A program made the translations under genes and the position numbers. Source: an uncultured Desulfosarcina sp. (GTDB lineage: Bacteria > Desulfobacterota > Desulfobacteria > Desulfobacterales > Desulfosarcinaceae). From it: DNA of 64,000 nucleotides. The notes under the pieces are model-generated. The model did no database searches. It saw only the letters and a program-made list of their open reading frames with translations, and was not told where the DNA came from. Numbering within the stretch: position 1 is the stretch's first letter; each line of letters starts with the position of its first letter. Positions 7,701-15,751 of this stretch are shown here, one piece after another. The stretch is from the NCBI RefSeq assembly GCF_963668215.1, contig NZ_OY764190.1, positions 4,712,001 to 4,776,000 on the forward strand, written 5' to 3'.

Positions 7701-9443
7701 CAGACCTACTACGATGCCGTTAAAAGCAGGGAAACCGTGGTCTATACCGGGGCGAACGACGGTATGCTGCACGCCTTTACCTCCGGCACCTATGACAGCG
7801 CCAATGGAAAATACACGGATCCGGCCGATATGACGGTTTCGGTTGGCTCGTTAACGCTGACCGTCGATATGTCTCTGGGGTCGGAGCTGTGGGCCTACAT
7901 CCCGCAGACCCTGCTGCCGCACCTGAAGTTTCTGGCCGACCCCGACTACACCCATGTGTACTACGTGGATATGAAGCCCAAGGTGTTCGAGGCCAAGATT
8001 CTTCCCGATAATACCCACTACACGGACAGCGATACGGACCTCAATTGGGGTACGTTTATCATCGTCGGCCTGAATCTGGGCGGCAAGCGCATCTGGACCA
8101 ACGAGTTCGATACGAATGGCGACGGGACTGTCGATTCCAGCGACTCGCCCCGATACTTCGATCCGACCTACATCTTCATGGATATCACCGAGCCCCGCAA
8201 CCCCGTCCTCATGTGGGAGCGAAGTTATTCGGGGCTCAATCTGAGCCAGTCCAGCCCCGCCATCGTCAAAGTGGGGGAAGAGTGGTTCGCCGTGTTCGGA
8301 TCTGGCCCCACGACCTATGACGGAACCAGCACGGAAACCGGAAAAATATTTGTCGTCGATTTAAAAACGGGTGATCCCCGTAGCACCGGCAGCGATGACT
8401 GGCTGTTCGAACTGAGCGAGGACTATGCTTTCGTCAGTTCGCCCACAGCATTGGACAAAAGCCTGAATTACAATGTCGATGCCATCTATTTCGGGGAGAC
8501 CTATTGCCAGAGCGCCGATTGTGCCAGCCCCAAGCAATACGAAGGAAAAATCTATAAAATTCCTGTTACCTGCAATCCGTGCGACTGGAACGTTACCCTG
8601 AGCAATCCCGACCCTGTGTATGAGGACGACCCGTCCCAATGGCCTTCGCCGTCAGCGTTTTACGAAGGAACGGCTCCGTTTACGGCCCCGACGGCGCTCA
8701 GTGTGGATTCGGATGATAATTGCTGGGTATACGTCGGGACCGGCCGCTATTTGAGGGAGGCGGATAAGACCACCCAGAACCAAGAGTACATTATAGGAAT
8801 CAAGGATCCCTTCTACAACGAAAATTACGATGGCAGCTATTACCGCAATTTCTCTTCTTCCAAGACCCTGGCCAGCAGCGATCTTTTCGATGCCAGCGAT
8901 ATCGCCGTAACCACGGCCGGGTATGCCTTTATCGAAAGCACCGGTTCCCCCTATGGCGGGAATCTGGCTACGGCCGGGTTCAGTAACGTGGTCGACGACG
9001 CCAATGACAAGGACGGGTGGATCCGGGCACTGGAGGTCTCTACCAGCCCCTCGGAACGGGTGGTTTCCAAAAGTTCGGTATTGGGAGGCATTGTGCTGAC
9101 TCCCTCATTCACGCCCAATGACGATGTCTGCGGCTTCGGCGGGGTTACTGAGTTTTACGGACTGTATTATGAGACCGGCACGGGCTACACCAAGCATGTT
9201 TTTGAATGGGACGGTTCGACCATTACTTACGGTTCGAAAACCTACGAGAAGGTCAATGTCAAGCTCAGTTCCACCAGCATCGGTGCGCCGCCCCCGGCCG
9301 TGGGTATCCATGTCGGCCGGCAGGGCGGTACCACAGGGGCCAAGGCGTTTTTGCAGCTCAGCACCGGTGAAATTGCAGATATCGACATCGATACGGCATT
9401 GCCCCTGAAAAGCGCCCTGACCAACTGGATTCTCAATCCGTAG
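4740..9443 (+). CDS. pilY1: PilY1-like type IV pilus tip adhesin
   Basis: A 1567-residue secreted protein. Residues 1-28 are a signal peptide ending VHAA. A von Willebrand A-like MIDAS start, DNSGS, is at 55-59. The C-terminal third, from about residue 990 (VVYTGANDGMLHAF), is the PilY1 beta-propeller domain. Calcium-type Asp repeats occur near residues 648 (DRDGDG), 669 (DENGDG), 865 (DDDVDG) and 1124 (DTNGDGTVD); the last lies in the propeller, where PilY1 proteins carry their calcium site that controls pilus extension and retraction. It is longer than Pseudomonas PilY1 (about 1160 residues), mainly through the N-terminal and middle parts. It is the last large gene of the rightward pilin operon. 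Confidence 0.93.
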   Translation: MIQNRFCQLLVYVILLVGGLCGSIVHAAEPAIADYTSYPLFMSSEVAPNILVIMDNSGSMNYPAYGEFQGTGSIVTGDDYACGTSQTISIPVSRIEDDAEEYTSSGSNTYYSNSDLDLGNYNLSNPTDPLVYDTGSSPSRVGLRFSVNIPKNATITNAYIEFEANATSSYTSGLYTYGTPPGETDFVIVAENTDDAQIYDTSANNIADRSYYSTSVAWDDEEHWTAGTKYQTPNLAALIQTIVNRAGWTAGSSIAFKITGTGKRDARAYDYGDHTHGPVLVVTFDGCQEYYGYFDPTSRYTYASSIFSRDSNGAWSGNFLNWLTMRRVDVGRKVLMGGLANPRTTSGTQKLTGENSPSVRSFRKAYNGTGTSGITPFTGNYTYYMDGGNFTVYNGPASQGTYSIVVEKVAAEEPNDFADLDGSGPTTVGILQRYGDAARWGNMWFNNNGADTINNGNGGVVSNPIADGISENFINDFQNTAADTWTPLAETYYTAVKYFKQEAIDGSLNYSNNPGTTLADPFDGSAYCAKNFVLLITDGASTMDAVLPNDVKDYADASKYGNAATNDFLNTTPNTTTCSESSWTGCEYGSAGTDYLKDVALWARSHDIRTDIQDDQNIVLYAVYAFGQEDNARELLKQSAKNGGFIDRDGDGLPSGLVTDTPGNRLEWDENGDGLPDTYFEASDGAKLQKALGAAIRDILERSASGTAASVLATNSEGEGNLVQAYFRPSYSTTIDNNSNPVKVTWSGYLQSLWVDACGNLREDANANQTLDTGEGGTAIDPIVEYVFDDTTSTTKIRRYLAHPNYDDPYYCDYSGTVDDYCTSNGITSCYEDVPMDAISPLFEAGRLLALADPEARKIFTYIDDDVDGVVDETTYDAFDSSGEVISFSETNASVLTPYLGVINGSSSDGFAYLGSDHASRVDNLINYIRGVDFFDSYNNPTLRNRTTNEIDGSDHVWKLGDIVHSTPISVSKPTDNYHIIYSDRSYQTYYDAVKSRETVVYTGANDGMLHAFTSGTYDSANGKYTDPADMTVSVGSLTLTVDMSLGSELWAYIPQTLLPHLKFLADPDYTHVYYVDMKPKVFEAKILPDNTHYTDSDTDLNWGTFIIVGLNLGGKRIWTNEFDTNGDGTVDSSDSPRYFDPTYIFMDITEPRNPVLMWERSYSGLNLSQSSPAIVKVGEEWFAVFGSGPTTYDGTSTETGKIFVVDLKTGDPRSTGSDDWLFELSEDYAFVSSPTALDKSLNYNVDAIYFGETYCQSADCASPKQYEGKIYKIPVTCNPCDWNVTLSNPDPVYEDDPSQWPSPSAFYEGTAPFTAPTALSVDSDDNCWVYVGTGRYLREADKTTQNQEYIIGIKDPFYNENYDGSYYRNFSSSKTLASSDLFDASDIAVTTAGYAFIESTGSPYGGNLATAGFSNVVDDANDKDGWIRALEVSTSPSERVVSKSSVLGGIVLTPSFTPNDDVCGFGGVTEFYGLYYETGTGYTKHVFEWDGSTITYGSKTYEKVNVKLSSTSIGAPPPAVGIHVGRQGGTTGAKAFLQLSTGEIADIDIDTALPLKSALTNWILNP

Positions 9444-9504
9444 GCAAAGGGATTCGAATGATGGGTTATGCGATTCCGAAGAAAGCGTTTAAAAGGAGTA
9501 TTCC

Positions 9505-9870
9505 ATGGAAAATGATATGATGAGCCGAACCCGATCGAAACCGTGGACATGTCTGCTCATTTTTGCCCTTCTTCTTTTCGTCTCTTCGGTCATTGATGCC
9601 GGCGTGGCCATGGCCAAGACGGCAACCATGGTGATCACTGAGACGACCGAGGATAACTTCACGAGCGATGTCGGGATTATTTTCCTTGCCGAGAAGACGG
9701 TTTTATTGGATCCGGTAGGGAATGTCTCGGATCTGCGCTACATCCGCCTGCCATGCCGGGCCGAGGTTGCCTATGAAACCTCGGACGCGGGAAAGCCGGT
9801 GGCACGCAAAATAATGGTGCTCGAAACGCTGAGAAGAAAGCAGGATAAGGACCCATCCCTGCCCGAATAG
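9505..9870 (+). CDS. Small secreted protein of unknown function
   Basis: A 121-residue protein not recognised. Residues about 12-37 are a signal peptide (hydrophobic core CLLIFALLLFVSSVIDAGVA, then AMA before KTATM). The mature part of about 84 residues has mixed beta-like segments, a single Cys and a basic C-terminus. AAGGAG lies before ATG 9505. It lies 61 bases after pilY1 on the same strand and no terminator is seen between them, so it may belong to the pilin operon and act in the periplasm with the pilus. That role is inference from position only. Confidence 0.7.
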   Translation: MENDMMSRTRSKPWTCLLIFALLLFVSSVIDAGVAMAKTATMVITETTEDNFTSDVGIIFLAEKTVLLDPVGNVSDLRYIRLPCRAEVAYETSDAGKPVARKIMVLETLRRKQDKDPSLPE

Positions 9871-9988
9871 GGGAAAATCGATTCGGGCAGGTTGGGGCCG
9901 ACAGGTTGATGAGGATTGCCGATTCGATCACAACGTTGCCGCCACCTGCACGGGGGGCATTTCTTTTCATGATCGGCGTAATCAATGA

Positions 9989-10339
9989 TTAAAAATTGAA
10001 GACCTTGGCCTCCGCCGCCATATCGATCAGATGCGGGCCGCCGTCCAACTGCATGTTGGAGAAGAACTTGGCTTCATCCATGTTCCGGTTTTTCGCGCAA
10101 GGCGTGCAGATACCGATCTTGATTTCGTTTTCCACGATGTAGGGCAGGTAGTCGTTGGGGCAGTCGCCGGTTACGGTTTTCGTGTCGAAGTCGCGCTCCT
10201 TGTTGGCCCAGGCGACGCCTCCGTCGATAAAGAACATGTCCACATGGTGCCCCTTGGAATGGGCGATTTTGGCAAATTGACAGCAGCGGGTCAGCGCTTC
10301 GTTGTCATCCTTGCTGAGTACAAACAGAAAATTGGGCAT
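9989..10339 (-). CDS. DsrE/DsrF-like family protein
   Basis: A 116-residue cytoplasmic protein with the DsrE-like fold: the opening MPNFLFVLSKDDNEA, the central HHVDMFFIDGGV strand and the C-terminal GICTPCAKNRN with Cys78 and Cys81. In the DsrE/TusD family such cysteines carry or transfer sulfur; here the CxxC pair sits where the reactive Cys normally is. In sulfate reducers many unassigned DsrE relatives occur apart from the dsr operon. This one stands alone, downstream of a PPOX-type gene on the same strand with an 81-base gap. The sulfur-carrier role is inferred from family. Confidence 0.75.
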   Translation of the reverse strand: MPNFLFVLSKDDNEALTRCCQFAKIAHSKGHHVDMFFIDGGVAWANKERDFDTKTVTGDCPNDYLPYIVENEIKIGICTPCAKNRNMDEAKFFSNMQLDGGPHLIDMAAEAKVFNF

Positions 10340-10420
10340 TTCCGACTCCTTTCTCCATGAGCATTTTGCTCAATCCAATTGATATCGCATTGCAGGAACC
10401 GTTTCGTACACGCTTTTTTC

Positions 10421-10933
10421 TCATCCATTTCTCGTGTTCGATTGCGTCTCCTGCGCTTTCCATTCGATCTTTTGCCGGTTGCCGAACCCGTAGCGGTTGT
10501 CCACGTAATACACCTCCGTGGGGACAAAGACGAAAAGTTTCACCTTGAAGCGGTTGAAAAAGGCTTTCGAGTCATATCTCCAAATAGCCGGAAAAAAATC
10601 CCGTGTAAAGGGAAAGCGTTTCAAATAATCGGAAATCACTTTCAACGACAGGGCCGGATCACTGACCCGGTCCATCCTCCCTTTCATCTGAAGGCCCCGG
10701 ATTGCCTGCCAGGAATCGGCCCGACAGAACAGTGAGGCGGATGCCACACCTGACTTTATGGCCTGTTGAATATGAAGGCTTTGCGGCGAAGAAAAGAAAT
10801 AAAAGCCGTTTTCCAGGCAAACAAAATAGACCGGCGCGGCCCATGGGCCGGCATCGTCGCTGGTGGCCAGGGTCAGCACGGATTCGCTTCGAATCAGGTC
10901 CAAGGCGTCTTTTTGCGGATCTTCGGGCGGCAT
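10421..10933 (-). CDS. Pyridoxamine 5'-phosphate oxidase-like (PPOX) FMN-binding protein
   Basis: A 170-residue protein with the split-barrel pattern of the PPOX family: VLTLATSDDAGPWAAPVYFV near the N-terminus, FYFFSSPQSLHIQQAI for the next strands, and a polar C-terminal tail. Close relatives are YhbP-like flavin proteins whose substrates are mostly unknown. It lies 32 bases downstream of the PLP enzyme on the same strand, so it could be co-transcribed. No residue assignment beyond the family fold is possible by eye. Confidence 0.7.
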   Translation of the reverse strand: MPPEDPQKDALDLIRSESVLTLATSDDAGPWAAPVYFVCLENGFYFFSSPQSLHIQQAIKSGVASASLFCRADSWQAIRGLQMKGRMDRVSDPALSLKVISDYLKRFPFTRDFFPAIWRYDSKAFFNRFKVKLFVFVPTEVYYVDNRYGFGNRQKIEWKAQETQSNTRNG

Positions 10934-10965
10934 CGGTTTTTCTCAGGAGAACACTCCATCCAGTT

Positions 10966-12186
10966 TTATGTCAGTCCAACGGCCTTAACCGCTCGCTCCA
11001 TCTGCTCGATGCGTTTTTCCAGGCTACCCGTATAGCCGATGGAAAGGCGGACCAGGCCCGGCGAAAGCCCCATTTTTTTCTGGTCATCCGGGCTGATCTC
11101 CGAGGAGGTACTCGCGCCGGAGCAGGACATCAACGTGTCGAAATACCCCAGGGAGACGGCGATGTAGCCGAAATCTTCCTTGTTCTGAAGTCGATCGAGA
11201 AGATCATCGGCCCGGTCGCGGCTTTTGCAGTCGATGGTGAACATACCGCCATAGCCATAGCCTTTGTTGAACAAGGCCGTAGCCAGATCGTGTTGGGAAA
11301 AGGATTCCAGGCCCGGGTAGGTGACAACCGCCCCCAACTGTTCCAGACGCTGGCAAATGGCAAGCGCCCGGCGGGAGTGTTCGCGCATGCGAAGGGCCAG
11401 ATGGGGCAGGCGCTGGACGATGTCGTAGGCCATGCGCGGATCCATGGTCGGCCCCAGCAACATGACCCTGCCCGTATGCAGGTCCATGAGGTCGTGGACC
11501 ATGGCTTTGGTGGTACAGATCGCGCCGGCAATCAGGTCGCTGGCCCCGTTGATGTATTTGGTCATGGAATAAACCACCACATCGGCCCCCAGTTGCAGCG
11601 GTGAGACCACCATGGGCGTGAAGGTGTTGTCGACAACCAGGGACAGATTCTTCGATTTGGCGATTTTTGCCAGGGCCGGAATATCGGCAATCTTCAGGGT
11701 CGGATTGGCCACCATTTCCGTATACAGCACGCGGGTTTGCGGAGTAATCGCGTTTTTAAACGCCATTGTATCGGTAGGGTCGACAAAGGTGGTGGTAATC
11801 CCGAACTGCGGCAGCAGATCGTTCAACAGGGCGTGGGTGCCCCCGTAGACGGTATCGCTGGAGACGATGTGGTCGCCGCTCTTACACAGTTGCAGCAAGG
11901 TACAGGAGATGGCCGACATGCCGCTGCCGGTACACACGGCAAACTCGCTGCCTTCCATGGCCGAGAGGTAGCGGGCCAGAATGTCCACCGTGGGATTGAA
12001 ATGCCGGCTGTAGAGAAAACAGCCGCCCTTTTCCGGGCCCCGGATGCCGCCAAAAATTTCCGGCATGGTTTCCGGGTCGAGGACGGTAAAAGTCGACGAG
12101 CGGGAAATCGAAGGCGTCACACCACCGTGCTCGCCGAACTCCCTGCGGGTTTCGCACAAGGATTGTTCCGGATTGAAATCCATCAT
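10966..12186 (-). CDS. Cys/Met metabolism PLP-dependent enzyme (gamma-lyase/synthase type)
   Basis: A 406-residue member of the trans-sulfuration PLP family. Visible features are YSRHFNPT (59-66, phosphate-binding Tyr/Arg), TGSGMSAI (86-93, PLP loop), DNTF (186-189) and the Schiff-base lysine Lys210 in SMTKYINGASD. The family includes cystathionine gamma-synthase and lyase, methionine gamma-lyase and O-acetylhomoserine sulfhydrylase, and these cannot be told apart here. AAGGAGG sits six bases before ATG 12186. Upstream, 44 bases away, is the solute-binding-like gene. The length fits the family. Confidence 0.85.
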   Translation of the reverse strand: MMDFNPEQSLCETRREFGEHGGVTPSISRSSTFTVLDPETMPEIFGGIRGPEKGGCFLYSRHFNPTVDILARYLSAMEGSEFAVCTGSGMSAISCTLLQLCKSGDHIVSSDTVYGGTHALLNDLLPQFGITTTFVDPTDTMAFKNAITPQTRVLYTEMVANPTLKIADIPALAKIAKSKNLSLVVDNTFTPMVVSPLQLGADVVVYSMTKYINGASDLIAGAICTTKAMVHDLMDLHTGRVMLLGPTMDPRMAYDIVQRLPHLALRMREHSRRALAICQRLEQLGAVVTYPGLESFSQHDLATALFNKGYGYGGMFTIDCKSRDRADDLLDRLQNKEDFGYIAVSLGYFDTLMSCSGASTSSEISPDDQKKMGLSPGLVRLSIGYTGSLEKRIEQMERAVKAVGLT

Positions 12187-12230
12187 GCTGCACCTCCTTT
12201 TTTATCGGATGTCCTCAAAAACAGGTCGAT

Positions 12231-13079
12231 TCATCCGCTTGGAGCGATGAACCCGTATTGCTCATATATGGCGCGGGCACGGCGGGTTGCCATGAATTGG
12301 AGGAACGTCTCCGCATTTTCCGGATTGGGCGACCGGGTCAGCTTGCAGATGTAGTAATTGATGCGCTGGCGCTGATCCAGGCGGGGGCCGGGATCGACCA
12401 TTTCCACGGGTAATTTCCGGTCGAGGGCATGGGCCGCTTCCGTTGCCCAGACCGGACCGACGTCGACGGTTCTTTTCAGCAGCCGAAGCGGGGTTTCCCG
12501 ATGATGGACCACGGTCATGATCGTCGTTCCCTCGGCGCGCTTTTCGTCCATAATCCGCCGAACCAGCGCATCCCCGTCGGCATCCCGGTACATCTCCATG
12601 ATGGGATAGGCGATATCCTCGTTCAGCGGATCGGGTTGCGAGATGCGTACATCTTCCCTGCCCAGGTCGGCAACCGTGGCGATTGCCGCGGGATTACCGG
12701 ATGGGACCAGCAGCACCAGGCGATTGTGAAGGTAAAGGCTGTATCTGCCCGGCTCGATTTTACCGGCCCCGGCCAGCTGTTCCATGGCGCTCTCACTGAC
12801 CGAGGTGTAGACATCCGCCGCCGCATCGATGCGCTGTCCGCGAAAAACGGCTCCCCCGGACAGGATCTGTTTCAACTGCAGGCCCGGCGGCAGGGTCTGG
12901 TAATAGATGCGCCGGATGTGAGGATGCTGCTGCTTGAAAGCGGCGACCAAGGCTTCCATGACCATGAACTGATTACCGGCCATGAAAAGATTCAACTGGC
13001 TGTCTGTGGGCGCTTGAGGGGGATGAAGATCGTCTTCTCGCGAATCGGGAATAATCGGCAGGCCGGCTTTCTCGTTCAT
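12231..13079 (-). CDS. Solute-binding-like (PBP type II) protein without signal peptide
   Basis: A 282-residue protein resembling ModA/TupA-type periplasmic binding proteins: LNLFMAGNQFMVMEALVAAF near the start, then the two-lobe pattern with VYTSVSESAMEQLAGAGKI, LYLHNRLVLLVPSGNP and ISQPDPLNEDIAYPIM. The N-terminus MNEKAGLPIIPDSRED is polar and no Sec, Tat or lipoprotein signal is present, so the protein should stay in the cytoplasm unless a start further upstream is used; none is evident. It follows the dynamin-like GTPase by 33 bases on the same strand and has no ABC permease or ATPase neighbours. A sensor or ligand-binding role is possible but not shown. Confidence 0.6.
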   Translation of the reverse strand: MNEKAGLPIIPDSREDDLHPPQAPTDSQLNLFMAGNQFMVMEALVAAFKQQHPHIRRIYYQTLPPGLQLKQILSGGAVFRGQRIDAAADVYTSVSESAMEQLAGAGKIEPGRYSLYLHNRLVLLVPSGNPAAIATVADLGREDVRISQPDPLNEDIAYPIMEMYRDADGDALVRRIMDEKRAEGTTIMTVVHHRETPLRLLKRTVDVGPVWATEAAHALDRKLPVEMVDPGPRLDQRQRINYYICKLTRSPNPENAETFLQFMATRRARAIYEQYGFIAPSG

Positions 13080-13112
13080 GACAGCCCCTATGCAGATGTT
13101 GGATCGGTACCC

Positions 13113-14582
13113 CTACTTCTCATCGGTTTTCCCGCCCGTATTGGCCCAGTAAGGTACGGGGCCGGGACCCTCCCCGAACCAGGCATCGTCGTCGGGAGCC
13201 AGCCCGGCCAACTCCTTTAAGGCTTCGCGGATTTCCTTGGAGCCCCTGTCGTGGATCTGCTTGACGGTGGCGTGTTCGCTCAATACCTGGGAAAGGGAAT
13301 AGCTCTCGTTGCTTTCCTTCAGATTGACGTAGAGCAGGTCGCGGATCGATGCCCAACTGTCACGGCGCGTCTGGTTTGATAGGGGCGTCAATTTGTCCAG
13401 TTGCCGCAGCCATTTTTTAAGAAAACGGGAGTAGAGGAATTTCTGCACCAGGGTGAGCCAGAAGATGAGGATGATGGTGCTGAGCAATCCGGCGCCGGCG
13501 ATCTGCAGGGTCGGATCCAGGCCCCCGATGGGCGGCAGCGTCATCAACCCCATCCAGCCTGCCGCGCCTCCCACGAGGGATGCCGCCAGCCCGGTGAAAA
13601 AGGATTTCAGCCGGAACATCCGTGCCTTGCGGCGGTAACTGATCATTCCTTCCAGCAGGTGGCCTAACCGCTCCCCATGGGTTTCCACAAAGGCAGCCAG
13701 GTTGTCCAGCCGATGGCAGGGCGCCTGGAGCAAGGCTTTTTTTAATTCCTCACGCTGGTTTTCCAGATAGTGGAGATAGGCGGCCTGGGGATCTTCGGTG
13801 CGGCCGCTTTTTTCGGCAGCGGATGCGGAATAGGTCAAGTGGATCATGGGGATGTCCTTGCGGCCGGTAATCTGGGACAGATTCCAGCACAGGGTCCCGT
13901 AGACCCGCAGCAGATCGGTCATGGACGAACATTCGTCGATGCGGTTTAAAACATACAACACGCGGTCTTCGAACGTCTTGGACGGAAGTGTGTCCCGCAG
14001 GCTGGTATGGGCCTCGCGGACGGTGCCGGCCTTGTGGGGATCGAACAGCACCAGCACCAGATCGGCGATTTGGGCCAGATCCCCGATGACGTCCTGGTAA
14101 TTGTACCCCCGGTCCCTTTCGCTGATGCTGTCCAGCATGCCCGGCGTGTCGATGATGGCCAGGTTTTTCAGGAAAGGGGAGTTGACCTTTTTCAGTTTGA
14201 AATGGGAAGCGAACCGCTGGCCGTGTTTTTTTAGCGTTTCGAAGGGATATTCGGGGTCGTTGAGCAGGAATTTGCCGTCCCGTTGATCGGTGACCCGGAT
14301 CGCTCCGCCGTCGGTTTCGCTTTCATCGTAGGTGATAACGGTAAACGAATCGTCGGTGGGCGCCTGGCCGGTACCCTGGACTTTTGCGCCCAGAAACTCG
14401 TTGATCAGCGTGGATTTGCCGGAGGAGTAATTGCCCAGAACCAGAACCTGGGGGCGCCACTTGATATTGGTTTCCAGGGGAACCTCGCTGTAGCCGTATC
14501 GCATGGCCACCGGGGTGAGTTGCTCGGAAACCATTTCCAGAAGTTCGGTGCGCAGCGCGGTAATATAGTTGTCACGATACAT
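13113..14582 (-). CDS. Dynamin-like GTPase with two membrane helices
   Basis: A 489-residue protein started at ATG 14582 behind GGAGAC; the open frame extends 27 codons further without a ribosome site. The GTPase domain shows the P-loop GNYSSGKST (50-58), DTPG (145-148) and NRID (213-216). Two hydrophobic segments, about 327-349 and 360-380, are followed by a helical C-terminus. This is the plan of bacterial dynamin-like/DUF-type membrane-remodelling GTPases, anchored in the inner membrane and acting in membrane repair or organisation; the precise role is unknown. It heads a minus-strand group with the solute-binding-like gene and perhaps the PLP enzyme. Confidence 0.75.
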   Translation of the reverse strand: MYRDNYITALRTELLEMVSEQLTPVAMRYGYSEVPLETNIKWRPQVLVLGNYSSGKSTLINEFLGAKVQGTGQAPTDDSFTVITYDESETDGGAIRVTDQRDGKFLLNDPEYPFETLKKHGQRFASHFKLKKVNSPFLKNLAIIDTPGMLDSISERDRGYNYQDVIGDLAQIADLVLVLFDPHKAGTVREAHTSLRDTLPSKTFEDRVLYVLNRIDECSSMTDLLRVYGTLCWNLSQITGRKDIPMIHLTYSASAAEKSGRTEDPQAAYLHYLENQREELKKALLQAPCHRLDNLAAFVETHGERLGHLLEGMISYRRKARMFRLKSFFTGLAASLVGGAAGWMGLMTLPPIGGLDPTLQIAGAGLLSTIILIFWLTLVQKFLYSRFLKKWLRQLDKLTPLSNQTRRDSWASIRDLLYVNLKESNESYSLSQVLSEHATVKQIHDRGSKEIREALKELAGLAPDDDAWFGEGPGPVPYWANTGGKTDEK

Positions 14583-14727
14583 GGATGTCTCCGGCCGGGG
14601 TTCATACCTGTCGGTCGCCTGCAAAATTATTGTAGATATAAGGGTTTCCTGTAAACAAATCAAGCTTAGAACGATACCGGCCGGCCCAAGGTGTGTATCG
14701 GTGGAGCGTGTATGTCAGGCCGCGGGG

Positions 14728-15111
14728 TCAGTGCCCGCCGCACCCGCATCCGCAATCGCTGCAGCTGCCGCCGGCCGCCATGGCTTTCACCACTTCATGG
14801 TCCCGGGCCTTGGCAATGCCGGCAACGGAGGCCTCCAGACAGGTTGCCGTTGCGATGCCGATCTGTTTAAACAATGGAGCTTCAAGATGGCCGACGGTCT
14901 CACGATAACCGGCCGGTCCGATATCCAACCGGACGTGATCGCCGACGGATTTGCCGAAAAGGGCTTTTTCGAACGGCGTGATGCCTTCGGTGCCGACGCC
15001 GTAAACGAATTCGAAAACAGCCGCCCGGTCGTTCGTTTTCGTTTCCCGGTCAGTCGATATGTTCAGGGATACTTTCATCAGGTTATCTATGGTGGGTTTG
15101 GTATGGGGCAT
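14728..15111 (-). CDS. FKBP/SlyD-like peptidyl-prolyl isomerase domain protein
   Basis: A 127-residue protein; ATG 15111 is preceded by GGAGG. Residues 30-65 contain FEFVYGVGTEGITPFEKALFGKSVGDHV, the pattern of SlyD-type FKBP domains (flap entry, PFE-AL-GK-VGD). The C-terminus ends CSDCGCGCGGH, a Cys-rich metal-binding tail like that of SlyD, which binds nickel and other metals. Family role: folding helper and metallochaperone in the cytoplasm. It follows a hypothetical gene by 15 bases on the same strand, probably as one transcript. The central region is shorter than in full SlyD. Confidence 0.65.
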   Translation of the reverse strand: MPHTKPTIDNLMKVSLNISTDRETKTNDRAAVFEFVYGVGTEGITPFEKALFGKSVGDHVRLDIGPAGYRETVGHLEAPLFKQIGIATATCLEASVAGIAKARDHEVVKAMAAGGSCSDCGCGCGGH

Positions 15112-15126
15112 GGGGTCCTCCAATTT

Positions 15127-15618
15127 TTATTTCCATAAGGTGACAAGGGCTGCGACCCAGTCCGTCAGGCGGTCGAACCAGTCCCGGCGGATGGTGGCCG
15201 TACTCGTGAGAACGGGCAGCGGCGACAAGGGAGCGGAGGGTGGAATTTCGACGGCCTCTTTTACACTGGATTCCTCAACTGCCGGACTTTCGGTTTGCTG
15301 GGATTCGCGGGGATTTTTCACGGCTGTTTGTGGTGCAGGGTCTTGTGGCGCTACGAACGCGGAGAACTCCTGCCAGCGATGGCGGATGTGTCCGGCCAGC
15401 GCCGTTTTCCCGGCAATTTTCAGGTCGGGCAGATTCCACAACAGACCCGAGACAGGATATCCCTGCCAATCGGTCGGTTCGATGCGGATTCGGTCGCCTG
15501 CGATCATATCGAAAAACGCCTGAAGATCGTTTTCGGACCTCGCCGAAGGGCCCGCGGGGTTTTTGCCCTGATCGAGCATTTCCAAAAGGTGGTTGAGATA
15601 TCGATCGGTCGCGAGCAT
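15127..15618 (-). CDS. Hypothetical protein
   Basis: A 163-residue protein not recognised. ATG 15618 follows AAGGAGG. The N-terminal 90 residues look like a compact domain (DRYLNHLLEMLDQ, then DRIRIEPTDWQGYPVSG); residues about 95-145 are Pro/Ser/Glu-rich and probably disordered; the last 20 (RRDWFDRLTDWVAALVTLWK) form an amphipathic, Trp-rich helix that could touch a membrane. There is no signal peptide. It is the first gene of a two-gene unit with the SlyD-like protein. Confidence 0.6.
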   Translation of the reverse strand: MLATDRYLNHLLEMLDQGKNPAGPSARSENDLQAFFDMIAGDRIRIEPTDWQGYPVSGLLWNLPDLKIAGKTALAGHIRHRWQEFSAFVAPQDPAPQTAVKNPRESQQTESPAVEESSVKEAVEIPPSAPLSPLPVLTSTATIRRDWFDRLTDWVAALVTLWK

Positions 15619-15751
15619 ATAGCAATAGCCTCCTTCCAAGGTTCGAACCGTTATATTGTCGATAAGATAAGCGGAAATTCCGACCTGTAAACCGGCGTAG
15701 CCGAAAAGGTGGCTTGCGGTACATGTCGCACGGCAGCGATGGGGGATAGAA

